Positions 8,332-18,500 of a stretch of DNA of 57,959 bases are shown here, in pieces. Both the position numbers and the translations under genes were made by a program. The stretch covers positions 1-57,959 of IMG/VR virus record IMGVR_UViG_3300022929_002041; one strand, given 5' to 3'. How positions within the stretch are numbered: the stretch's first letter is position 1; each line of letters opens with the position of its first letter. The notes beneath the pieces are model-generated. The model made no database searches, was not told the DNA's origin, and saw only the letters and a list, made by a program, of their open reading frames with translations. This DNA is from a virus.

Positions 8332-9190
8332 TCATAATCCCCACAAATAAATCTTTGTTCATAACATGAAAGTCCATGTCTTTGATTAACATATATTCTT
8401 TTCTAACTTTGCTTTTCTTCCAATGATCAAACATGATTGTAAATTCTGTGTTAAAATCATATACGTTACCGTCACAAGGTACTTGTACATCTATTTGATT
8501 TGGATATACAGAAGTATTCTTACCTACATGAATTAAGTTCCATGGTATATAATCACTTGGTACATCTGTGTGACCATTGACAATCTTAAGTGCTATCGTT
8601 AATCCATAGTCATTACGATATACTCCGCCAATAAAACTATGAATGCCTGCATAGTGTTCATAATTGTTTTGTACCATTTCTAAAGTTTCAAAGATTTGTT
8701 TTGCACGTTCAGACTTTTTAAACATAATTACAGTTGCCCATAATGTTTCGTATGTATAACCCATCTTTTCTTGTGCCGCTTCTGGATGCATGAGCATATG
8801 CGTATTGCTATGACAACAAAACGTGTCAGATAAATCAAATGTTTTTAGTAGTGTATCAGAATTGACAAGATAGTCAACATCTATTACTAGAGTTTCATCA
8901 TAAGGACTAAGTTCATATGCTTGATAACGTCCTTTGTTGATCCAAGATGTTTGATCTTTAATATTAGTTAAATCAGGCTCGACTTCAACGACACCATCAA
9001 AAACTTTTCTATCGTCTAAAATAGTTTTATAAGTGTCTACGTCTGTAATTAAAGTTGTAGGTAAATCTAAGAATGCCTTAACTCTTTTTGCAGTATATAC
9101 GGCCATATCGGCATAATTATATTTGCTAGAATTAAATGCAAATAAAACTACGCCTCTAGTTTTTACCTCTTTCGTTCTAGTTCTTTCCAT
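8324..9190 (-). CDS. Putative glycosyltransferase-like (GT-A-type) protein with DVD motif
   Basis: The 288-residue protein has a Rossmann-like opening (RGVVLFAFNSSKYNYADMAV), a second strand TTLITDVDT, and ETLVIDVDYLVNSD, which supplies a DVD motif in the usual GT-A place. Later HSFIGGVYRNDYGLTIALK and LIHVGKN resemble C-terminal parts of GT8-like proteins. It shares the FKKSExAK block with the 7534 product, so the pair probably arose by duplication. Its start overlaps the end of the 9163 gene by 28 nt. Sugar donor and acceptor are unknown; virion, LPS or DNA glycosylation are all possible. Confidence 0.55.
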   Translation of the reverse strand: MERTRTKEVKTRGVVLFAFNSSKYNYADMAVYTAKRVKAFLDLPTTLITDVDTYKTILDDRKVFDGVVEVEPDLTNIKDQTSWINKGRYQAYELSPYDETLVIDVDYLVNSDTLLKTFDLSDTFCCHSNTHMLMHPEAAQEKMGYTYETLWATVIMFKKSERAKQIFETLEMVQNNYEHYAGIHSFIGGVYRNDYGLTIALKIVNGHTDVPSDYIPWNLIHVGKNTSVYPNQIDVQVPCDGNVYDFNTEFTIMFDHWKKSKVRKEYMLIKDMDFHVMNKDLFVGIMNG

Positions 9191-9468
9191 TCACTGTTCC
9201 ACTCAGTCATTACGTTAGTATATGTTGTAGTAAGAGATTCTAATAATTTCAGTCTATCTACTTTTACTGGATTATCAAACGTGTCTATAACGACAAGAGT
9301 TTCATCAGAGAATGAATTAAGAAAGCCTATAGTTTGAGCATCGGCATTCCACAAACCGCCTTGTTCTGCAATGACAAGTTTGCTCTTATATTTTTCTTGT
9401 AGGTATGCTTTGGCTGAATTATGACTGAATCTAGCCTTTGCATCTTTGATTAATTTTGTTGTATCCAT
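9163..9468 (-). CDS. Small phage protein, first gene of the left operon
   Basis: The frame can start at an ATG at 9486 or at 9468. The second is preferred because a late box CTAAATA lies at 9490-9496 and the first ATG would be almost at the transcription start, while GGGAG sits 11 nt before the second. The product begins MDTTKLIKDAKARFSHNSAK and continues LQEKYKSKLVIAEQGGLWNA. I recall proteins of this pattern as conserved hypotheticals in T4-like marine phages. No catalytic motif is visible. It leads the glycosyltransferase/radical SAM operon, and its 3' end overlaps the next gene by 28 nt. Confidence 0.65.
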   Translation of the reverse strand: MDTTKLIKDAKARFSHNSAKAYLQEKYKSKLVIAEQGGLWNADAQTIGFLNSFSDETLVVIDTFDNPVKVDRLKLLESLTTTYTNVMTEWNSEWKELERKR

Positions 9469-9489
9469 AGTAAATAATACTCCCATGAG

Positions 9490-9496
9490 TATTTAG
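9490..9496 (-). promoter_or_regulatory. Late promoter box (CTAAATA) for the left operon
   Basis: Read on the minus strand the box is CTAAATACTC, a variant of the T4 late consensus TATAAATA. It lies in the short gap between the structural gene ending at 9524 and the first gene of the accessory operon. It would make all genes from 9468 down to the window edge late genes. Confidence 0.5.
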
Positions 9497-9523
9497 ATGG
9501 ATTTCAAAGTGGCTGAAAAAAAC

Positions 9524-10477
9524 TTATGAGCCGGATACTGAACCTGAGATCGAAGGTGTTCCCCACGATGCAGATAAGTATGTAGTCTCAGGAAGTTGAA
9601 CAGTACATGTAACAGCACTACCACTAGTTGCTACTAAGTCATTAGGAATCTCGTCCCAAACAGAGTAGATTGTGATAACTGATCCAGTGTCACCGTTAGA
9701 TCCTTGAGCACCATTAGACTTAACAATATACCTAATGAATGATGACAAGTATCCTGAAGGACCTGAGTCTGCTAACTGTGTAAATGCAGTTGCGTTTGCT
9801 GTTGTAAGTCCAAAATATCCTTTGTCTGCGTCAACAGTAGGCGTATTACCACCACCACCGACTTTAGTAATACCAGAATATGATGAACCTGAAATACTGA
9901 TTGTACCTGAGTTAGGTGCAGATACAGTAACTGTTCCTGTGTCACTTGCTAAATCTGAGAAAAGCAAGTTAATACCTGAACCAGTTGGGTGTGAAGCAGT
10001 CATTTTGATTTGACCACCTGCGTTAAAGAAGTAACGAGCGGCATCTCCTGATGCGAATGTAACTGTATGAGTGAATGTAAGACCATTCTGCCATGAACTA
10101 CTACGTGTTGCTGTATCAGCAATCGTAGATCCTTGTGATGCGGCGTTTCTTCTGTTAGTGTAAATTGTTGTTAAGTTTGTAGGGATCGCAGACAAATATG
10201 ATACAGTTCCACCCGATGTAGGTGCAGTAACTGAAGTGATTGATGACCCTTGATGTGATGCAGACGATGCAGTATTAGTTACAAGAGCATTCCATTGTCC
10301 TGTTGCAACTACAGTGTCTCCGCCACTTACTTGTGATACAGCAGTTTGTCCGTATCCAGCAGTTGTGCCACCAGTTGACCAAACAGTGTTTAGTTTGTTT
10401 GCTCCGGTTTCTGGGTTACCCCCGACAAATCCATTGAAGTCTGTTGCTTCGATTAAACCATTTTGTGCGTAACTCAT
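9524..10477 (-). CDS. Virion structural protein, fibre-like, Gly/Ser/Thr-rich
   Basis: This 317-residue protein begins MSYAQNGLIEATDFNGFVGG and continues WSTGGTTAGYGQ, a start I recognise from structural proteins of marine T4-like phages. It contains no Cys except near the end (AVTCTVQ). It is built of short beta segments rich in Ser, Thr, Gly and Asn, with a GGGGN turn near the centre, as in tail-fibre or decoration proteins. It follows the 405-residue fibre-like gene after a 16-nt gap and is last in the tail/baseplate block. The exact place in the virion is not known. Confidence 0.6.
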   Translation of the reverse strand: MSYAQNGLIEATDFNGFVGGNPETGANKLNTVWSTGGTTAGYGQTAVSQVSGGDTVVATGQWNALVTNTASSASHQGSSITSVTAPTSGGTVSYLSAIPTNLTTIYTNRRNAASQGSTIADTATRSSSWQNGLTFTHTVTFASGDAARYFFNAGGQIKMTASHPTGSGINLLFSDLASDTGTVTVSAPNSGTISISGSSYSGITKVGGGGNTPTVDADKGYFGLTTANATAFTQLADSGPSGYLSSFIRYIVKSNGAQGSNGDTGSVITIYSVWDEIPNDLVATSGSAVTCTVQLPETTYLSASWGTPSISGSVSGS

Positions 10478-10493
10478 GTTAAGTATTCCCTAA

Positions 10494-11711
10494 TTATTTA
10501 ATAGTAACAATGGCTTCTACTGTGCCAAAGTCTGTTGTTGTTTTATCTTCTAATGCTCTACCAATAACATTAAAAGCAGATGCTTCTCCGTCTTCAGCGG
10601 CTCTTGCATAACCTTCTCCAGCACTTACAAGTCGTTGACCTTTACGTACTGTTCCTAATGTTTTCACTCGTACACGTCCTGTCATTGCAACAGCAGGGTG
10701 AGTATCATTGTCACCTGCGCCGTTGTTCATTAAGAACGCCATGTTATCAGAGATAACACCGAATACGTCTTCACTTAATTCATATTTAACAGCAGTAATT
10801 TCTGCACTGCCGCCTAATTCTACAACTGTACCAGGCTCATATACATCATCAGCACTAAATCTTTCCGCTAAGTCAGCATATGTTGCTGTAAGACGAGAAC
10901 CTGTTGATAGAGTCCAATTACCTGTAATTGTACCTGCTGTTGTGTTTGCACCAGTTGTTAATGTTGTTGCTTGAGTTTGTACTGTTAAAATATTACCGTT
11001 ATATGTTGGTAAATATGAGGCTACGTTTGAGTTACTGTATGTACCTGCAAATGAGATCGGATCTCCGTTTGCATACATGTATTTGTCAGTTCTGATACCA
11101 TACAAGTTACCAGAATTATTAATGTATATACCACCTGTATCTAGCAAAAGAGCAGAAGCATTTGCACCAGTATTACCTGTTACAGTCCAAATACCTGTTA
11201 ATGTGCCAGGTGTAGTTGCTGAACCTGTTGTAATTGCTGTTGTTGTTAGTGTACCGATGTTTGCTGTTGTTATACTAGCATCTGCAATAGTTGCATTTGC
11301 TGATATTGTTAAATATCCTGCTGTAAATGCATTTGCTGTAACTTCGTTTGTTGCTGTAAAATTGTTTGCTGTTGCATTGCCTGTTATGTTGACTGATCCG
11401 AATGTTGTATTACCACCTGATGCTGTTGAAGTCAATGACAACCAGGCTAAACTATTTGATTCGCCGTCAGTTGGGCAAACTTTTAACGTAGTGTCAGATG
11501 TGTCGTACCAAATTTGACCTCTAAGAGGATTAGCAGGTGGAGTGCTGTCTGCAAAATTCTCAGTTACATGGACAAAGTTAGTATCTAAAGACTGGCCATA
11601 TCCTGCGTAGTTTCTACCAGGAAGACCTAATGAAGTACTACTTGTATTAATAGTACCGTCGGCAATGGTCGTTAAGACTGTCCCATCACTTTTTACAATT
11701 GTATATGCCAT
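10494..11711 (-). CDS. Tail fibre-like structural protein with Peptidase G2-like C-terminus
   Basis: The 405-residue protein has an N-terminal module that I recognise from phage fibre genes (RNYAGYGQSLDTNFVHVTEN, then NPLRGQIWYDT). A Thr/Ala/Asn-rich repetitive middle follows, with many TANAxT units. The last 120 or so residues begin DLAERFSADDVYEPGTVVEL and include DVFGVISDNMAFLMNNG, GRVRVKTLGTV and VIGRALEDK. This order matches the intramolecular chaperone/auto-protease domain (Peptidase G2-like) found at the end of some phage fibres. Such domains help trimer folding and may be cleaved off; whether cleavage happens here is not shown. A GATAAATA late box and GGAG lie upstream. Confidence 0.65.
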   Translation of the reverse strand: MAYTIVKSDGTVLTTIADGTINTSSTSLGLPGRNYAGYGQSLDTNFVHVTENFADSTPPANPLRGQIWYDTSDTTLKVCPTDGESNSLAWLSLTSTASGGNTTFGSVNITGNATANNFTATNEVTANAFTAGYLTISANATIADASITTANIGTLTTTAITTGSATTPGTLTGIWTVTGNTGANASALLLDTGGIYINNSGNLYGIRTDKYMYANGDPISFAGTYSNSNVASYLPTYNGNILTVQTQATTLTTGANTTAGTITGNWTLSTGSRLTATYADLAERFSADDVYEPGTVVELGGSAEITAVKYELSEDVFGVISDNMAFLMNNGAGDNDTHPAVAMTGRVRVKTLGTVRKGQRLVSAGEGYARAAEDGEASAFNVIGRALEDKTTTDFGTVEAIVTIK

Positions 11712-11734
11712 TTTCTAATTCACTCCGTTAATAT

Positions 11735-11742
11735 TATTTATC
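11735..11742 (-). promoter_or_regulatory. Late promoter box (GATAAATA) upstream of fibre-like gene
   Basis: On the minus strand GATAAATA directly follows the stop of the 11743 gene and lies 23 nt before the ATG at 11711. A GGAG ribosome binding site is in between. Spacing and context fit a T4-type late promoter. Confidence 0.5.
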
Positions 11743-12363
11743 TTAAATGGTAACTAAATTAGTTAGAGATTGTATCCTAACCGTGTAATCTATCTGTATT
11801 TGCCTATTCAAGGACTTTTGGACAGGGTGAAAGATTACATGAGTTAAAAGTCTTGTAATTACGTTCCCGTTTGCGTCTGTTCCGTAGTTTGCTAATAGCC
11901 CTAATTCATCAAATATGAAGTTGGAATCAGTTTGCGTACTATTATCAAATGCGGCTTGTCCTGCAGGTTCTCCATAATCTAGTAAACATTGTACTAAGAT
12001 ATCTGTGTACACACGACCTGTTGTGTGAAACACTGTCATTTTATTTCTTGTTGGGTCTAAGTTAAAAACACTTGTATCGTCTACAATTTTTGCATATGTT
12101 TGGTTATATAATGCCGCATTTTGACCCGTAGTATTAGGTGGTAGATATGTAATCACACCTGTTTCATCAACAGAGGCTCCACCATTACCGAATGCCATTT
12201 GATATATTTCACCATAACCTCTACTAGACAATGTATCAGCAATTGCTTCTGACATGTTTTCGTAGTTAATTGCGTTCTTTGCTTCTTGTAAAATTTCGCC
12301 GGTGTTATAGTCTCTGATCGTCAGGAACCCTTCCATTTTTAGAATTTGTTGATCACCGGACAT
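11743..12363 (-). CDS. Putative virion structural protein, 206 residues
   Basis: The product begins MSGDQQILKMEGFLTIRDYN and ends with a strand-rich segment, DYTVRIQSLTNLVTI. The central part EIYQMAFGNGGASVDETGV and FIFDELGLLANYGTDANGN are patterns I associate with structural proteins of marine T4-like phages, where the family has no firm name. There is no signal peptide and no membrane segment. It starts ATGTCC, its first base just before the TAA of the small 46-residue gene (cat at 12361-12363). It may be a baseplate or fibre-attachment protein by position, but this is inference. Confidence 0.55.
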   Translation of the reverse strand: MSGDQQILKMEGFLTIRDYNTGEILQEAKNAINYENMSEAIADTLSSRGYGEIYQMAFGNGGASVDETGVITYLPPNTTGQNAALYNQTYAKIVDDTSVFNLDPTRNKMTVFHTTGRVYTDILVQCLLDYGEPAGQAAFDNSTQTDSNFIFDELGLLANYGTDANGNVITRLLTHVIFHPVQKSLNRQIQIDYTVRIQSLTNLVTI

Positions 12364-12503
12364 TAACTATCTCCTCGCACTTGCACTAATACTTCTTCAG
12401 TATTAGGATCAGTGATTTTAAGGCTTGAAGAAAAGTAAATTCCACTGTTTTCATTGGGTTTTACTTCTTTCGGCTCTTGGTTCTCTGATTTATTATCGTT
12501 CAT
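12363..12503 (-). CDS. Small 46-residue protein between giant structural gene and 206-aa gene
   Basis: The frame starts with ATG at 12503 and ends with TAA at 12363-12365, touching the ATG of the next gene. The product begins MNDNKSENQEPKEVKPNENS, a charged tail, then GIYFSSSLKITDPNTEEVLV and QVRGDS, a short beta-like unit. It is preceded by GATAAATA and AAGAG right before the ATG. Support is its exact fit between two genes and the overlapping junction. The function is unknown; I recall similar short proteins next to tail genes in marine T4-like phages. Confidence 0.6.
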   Translation of the reverse strand: MNDNKSENQEPKEVKPNENSGIYFSSSLKITDPNTEEVLVQVRGDS

Positions 12504-12508
12504 CTCTT

Positions 12509-12516
12509 TATTTATC
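12509..12516 (-). promoter_or_regulatory. Late promoter box (GATAAATA) five bases before the ATG at 12503
   Basis: The box sits right after the stop of the giant gene and is separated from the ATG by AAGAG. A T4-type late start would fall at or next to the start codon, so the box may drive a near-leaderless transcript or serve the next gene down. Confidence 0.4.
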
Positions 12517-12518
12517 AT

Positions 12519-15500
12519 TTACGTTATATCCGTATGTAGAAATTGTGCAGGAACAGTTTCTGATATTGATAATGGATCTCCTTCTACTGTATTAAAGTTA
12601 TAAGAGTTCCAACTTTGATCAATATATAAGTCAGGTAAGCGGTTATTGCTTAATAAACTGAACACTTCTGTATATTTTGCAATGTATTCTTGGACTGCTG
12701 TGCCGTTTGCGCCGCGTTGTAATCCAGTTACTGAATTATTATTAAAGTCTACACTACTAAATTTAATTTGCTCTCCATTAATATACAACACATTACCTTC
12801 TAATGATGTAATTGTCAATGAATCTCCTGCAGAAATATATGTACCATCTGTGATTTTTAAGATAGGTGCAAGTTCTTCAATAACAACTTCATATGTATCA
12901 GTGTCTAATGTGTTTCCAGTAGTATTATTTAGAACAGTTACACCACTCAAAATGTTTTTGTCTGAGTTTAGTCCAATTGAATAGATATTGTTGATCGGAG
13001 TAGGTGCAGTTCTTTCTTCTACTAAATTATCAGTCACTCTAGTTACATCACCTAAGTAAATTACTTGTGATAGAGGGAAGATAGGTTGTGCTAACCAAGT
13101 TCTACTTTGAGTATTTGCTCTATAAATTGACTGAGTACTCTCTGCATTCACTGCATTTAAATAAATTTCTTCGTCAGGTGTTGAGTGCGGTATCATATTG
13201 GTTATAACAACAACATCACCTGGTGCAATGTCGGTTAAAAGACTTACTTCATTGTCTTCATCTAGTCTTAGTCTACTTGTTGGTAAACGGTAACCATTAA
13301 CTGTAACCCAAAGTCTTTCAACATTTGTTTGTTCCCATTGTGTTACATTCATAACACCTGTATCATTAGTCAAAGACACTTCAACAGTTGCATTTCTAGT
13401 CAAGCCAACAGTAAATTCAGTATTGCTTAATATTTGCTTGATATAATAAGTCGTACCCTGTATTAATCCACCTAATACTGAAGAACCTGCTACTTGTCCT
13501 TGTTGTGAGAATATAACTTCATTATTAACAACAAGTTGACTTGTATCTTGGCATGTGATTCTATTTGTAGTTGCTGTTGCAGTTGCTTGTGTAGTAACTA
13601 AGAAGAATGTTCCTTGTTTCCAAACATAACCACCTGATATATATGTTGATACACCAGTAACTGGGTAATTGACTGCATCTAATGCTGGATTGTATACTTG
13701 TGTATAAATTTCAAATCTATATTGATCGAACACTCTTGCATAATATGAGTTACCGTTCAATTCAACAGCACCATATACACCATCAATTTTTACTAATTGA
13801 TCAGTTGCTAATGAGTGAGGAATACCCGTTGTAATTCTTGTTGTTGGGTTACCTCCTACTGTTGTAACCATTAACCCGGTTGCTGTAGATAATACAACTT
13901 GTGCACCTGTTTGATCTTTAATAGTTGCAGTTGTAGCATCTATAACATTTTCTACAAAGTAAACTTGTCCTTGTTCTAGTCCACCAAAGTCATTTCCTTG
14001 GAAATAAATTTGTTGATCAACAGCAAAACCTGTTGTAGAATCAAATGTAATTTCATTTGATGTCGCGGTTGTAGCAGTTGCCTGAACAACAGCAAGAGGA
14101 TTTTCTTGTCCAGTTTCGATGTTTGTAATATTTGCGACTGTGATAGCATTTGAACTACCTACCATTGATCCTGTATCAGTTGTCACTGTAACTGGAGTAC
14201 CGCCTACTTGTAATGAAATTGTAAACGTAGTTGCATCAATAATCTCTAAGATATAATATGTTACACCTGCTGTAATACCACCTATAGTTGGATTAGAGAA
14301 TACAATTGGTTCGTCTTCCGCTAAGACCGATGTGTCAGCACATGTTAAGTAATCTAATAATTCATCATACAAGACAACTGTAGGTGTATCTTGGTCGTAT
14401 GTCTCTACATCAGGAGTATCTTCGTCAAATGTACCTTCTAAATGAGTAGTTGCTGTAACTGTAATAGTCGTAAATGAACTGCCTGATGTACCTGAAATAC
14501 CGTATTGTGTTGTTAGATATTGTCTTTCAGTATTATTATATGTTAAGACAGAAACTTTTGCTCCAAGTGCGGGAGGTGAATTAAACAGAACTGTGTTTGA
14601 TCCGTCATCGATAGTATATGACGTATTTGTTTGTCGCAGACCATCGATTTCAACAATTGCGTTGTGTGGATTGTCTCCTCCATTGTAATTGTTCATTGGG
14701 AAGGATGCTTGTGATCCATTACCAACATATTCTTGTATTTCTGGTAGAGAGTATCCGTACTGTGATGGATCTCCTGAATCTCCAAATATTGTGTAAACAA
14801 TGTAATCGTCAGCATTGTTATAGCCACTTGGATTTGCTAGTACAAGTTCTGCTTGTATACCATTTGGCTGTATGCCTATTGCATAATCATTAGTTACATA
14901 AGATGAGATTCCTGCTGAATCAGTTAAAGTAACAGCAGGGCCACCGTCAGTTTCTGAAATTGTAAATTCATTGTTATCTATAATTGATTCAATATAATAA
15001 ACAGTATTTGGTGTAATATCTGAACCAAACATATCTGCCGCAAATTGTATTCTGTTACCCACAGATAAACCTAATGTAGTGCCTGTCGTAATCGCATTAT
15101 TAGATGCTTTAGTTTTACTTACAGTATTTGTCAAACCTAATACTAATCTATTACCATTGTGATATACGAGAGGATCAGTCCATACTGTACCTGTTCCGGT
15201 TTGAACATTAACAAGCATAGATCCAGTTGCATCAGTTAACGATTTAATCGGACCTGCTAATCCTGTACTTGAATCATAACTTTCTGATATTGTAATAGAA
15301 TTTGTTGCTGTAGAAATAGACTTAACATAATAAGTTGTGTCTTCTGCTACTCCGCCGAATACTACTCCTTGGAATGATATTGCTTCGTTTGCTGTAAATT
15401 TAGTTACACTTTCACATACAATCGTATCACCTGCGGCAATAGTTTCAATTGCTTCTACTTCAATTGCATTTGACCCGGGTCTGATTGCTCCTGAACCCTG

Positions 15501-18500
15501 GAAGAATGATGCACTATAATTACAGTTTAAATAGATGTCGTTAAAGCCTGTTGATGCAATTTCTCTAATAGGATCAGTATCAGTATTACCTTTAACTATT
15601 TGATTACCATTACCTACTTCATAAACATCTATACGCAATGATTCTTTTGGTGCAAATGATAGTGGAGTATTCAACGTAATTACTTTTGTAACCCAATTAA
15701 TAGAGTATTCACTTGTTGCTAATCCAGTTCCTAAACCAGTTGCTGGATCAATGATTTGTATTGACATATCTATTGGATATTGAACAAACTGATCAAAACT
15801 ATAATCAACTTGGAATTCAGTTGTAGGTGCAACAACTCTACTTACAACATTAAATCCTGTATGAGAATATTCAGTTACGTCCCAAACTGTGCCAGGACGA
15901 GTAACTACAGTTAAGTTTACATTGTCTTTAATTAGACCCGGCACTAATTCTTCTGGACCGTAACCAGATGTAAAGTCTTCGCCTTTAACATCATAAACAG
16001 GTGCTTCTACTGTAAATGCACTTGTCGATGTCCAAGTAACACCTGAGTCTGTAGATTGTAAAATAGTATTGTTGTCACCAACAACTATAAATGTGTCTGT
16101 TTCAGATGCATATGTAACGCCATTCAAGTCTTGTGTTGTACCTGATGTTTGTGTTGTCCAACGTAAGCCATTTGTTGATGTTTGAATTCTACCGTTATCT
16201 CCAACTGTCATCCAAATACTATCAGCATAAATCACATCACGCAAGTTATCTGAATTTGCATCATACAAATACATTCTTGCTTGTAATGGAATAACATCAT
16301 CTACTAATGTTACTTGTGATGTTAGTCCTGAATCAGTATATATTTCTACTTGTGTAGAACTTACAATGTTTATATAATAAGTTGTATCTACTAACAATCC
16401 ACCGAATGAATTAGTAACTCTAATAGGATCTGCATTTACAAACCCGGCTGTGTTAGTGATGTTAAGTTCGTTAGAAGATTCATTTATAGATACGATTCCT
16501 ACTTCATTAATTCCTGTCCAGTCGCCGCCGTTAGATGTTTGATACTTAACATCATTTTCACCAACTGCAATTGCAATTGTACCGTTACTTGCTACGCCAT
16601 ACAATCCGTTTGGAGTAAGTTGAGGTCCGTCTTGCCAATACTCTCCAGTTGGTTCATATGAGTATGCAATAATATTAGTATCGATTAATTCTGTTATTCC
16701 AGTTGAGTAATCATATTTTTTACCTTTACCAACTGCAATAAATCCGCCAAAGTCTGTAGTGTCAATTGAATTGACTCCGTATAAAGTTACTGCTAATGGT
16801 GTGTCATATGTTTTTCTTTCTGACCATACATATGTATCAGGAGAGTTTACAATACTATCTCCAACACTGACATAATAATTATTTCTATATGCTGTACTTT
16901 GTAACGACAACGCCGCAATAGATAATGATGTTGATGAATATGGTGTTGTATCATATGGTAACGCACCATACGGTGTAAACCAACCGTTTGTTGTCCATGT
17001 AACACCATCGTTTGATCTGTAAACTGGTGTTGCAGTATTTGTAGTTGTCATTACATATAAACCACCACCATATACTATATCAGTTGCATCAACAACAATA
17101 TTTGAAATTTGTTTTGTTGACCAACTTTGTCCATTGATAGATGCAATAACACCTGAATACTTGTCAAAATTAGCAGATGCTATATAATTAATTCCGTTCC
17201 ATAAAACACCTGTAATTGAAACTCCTGTTGGATAGAACGGCTCATCTTTTAATATAGTGTCTATTGCAAACTGATCTTCAGGTGCAAATGCATTACCTAA
17301 ATAAACTGCATTTGGATATGTTGTTCCTGCAAATAATTGATTTAAATCAACGCCTGGCATATTGATATTAGGTTGATAATAGCCTTCTACTCTGTCAAGT
17401 GCATTTAAAATTCTATTGTCTGATCTTAATTCTTCCCACTTACCAATAACAAACTCTGGGTCGTTGTTAGAAATAACACAACGATAAACCCTATCTAAGT
17501 ATTTGATAATAGACTGATTAAAGTAGAATGGTTCTGGTAAGAATGCATAACTACCTGGTTTAGATAAAGTAAGACCTGTAATAGAAACTGTTGTAATTAC
17601 ATTGACCGCAGTACCACCTGGGTTTGTTGATATTGTAATTTCATTTGTGCTTGTATCAATTGTTTTAATGTAGTAAGACGTTGATACTTCTGCATCGATT
17701 GAATTGCTCGGTATTGTTCCTGCAAATATTACTTCATCATTTAATGAAAATCCAGTTACATCTGTTAATGTAATTGAATCTGTGCCCGATGTGCAACCTG
17801 TTACATCAGTTGTTGTAAATCCATTAAAGTCAAATCCGATACCAGTAACTGGCACAGTCATTCTTGCATCTGAATACACTTCTAATTGATTTTGACTTAT
17901 AACTTTTAAATAATAATCTGTTGTAAGATCGTTGGGTTCACCTGATACTATCAAACTTGTAATTGCGCCGTCATCGTCAACCTCATTGACTTGCAAAGTA
18001 GCATCATTGAGAGGAGATGTTCCTCCTAATTCTGTTCCTGCAATAGTGATAATATTATCGATTGCATATCCTTCACCTGCATTTGATAAAATTACTCTAT
18101 AACCACCTAATTTATATCCTATATCAAAGATTGCATCTGTTGTTGGTGCTTGAGATAAACTAAATGTAGTGTTCGTGTCTGATACAGTAACATCTTGTGT
18201 TCCACCTGATGTTGTTGATAATCTAATCCAAGGGTTACCAGTACCAATCATTGGACCATTGTCATTTTGTAATACAAATGTGCTTCCGCCTACGAGTTCT
18301 GAGATTGTAAATTGAGTTGCATTATCAATCGACTTGACATAATACTCATCTCCAACTATAATATTACCTAAACCGACACCCGTAAATGTGATCGGCATGT
18401 TTACCCATAGTGAAGAAGTATCTGCACATGTAATTCTATTTGTACTTGATGAAGTAGATGTACAATCTACACTTATGTATGTACTTTCATCTCCGTCTGT

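Noticed and set aside
11077-11517. A 146-codon open frame on the plus strand opposite the fibre-like gene
   Set aside because: It mirrors the low-complexity Thr/Ala/Asn coding of the minus-strand gene, has Val/Pro/Ala-rich composition, and lacks a ribosome binding site or recognisable family.
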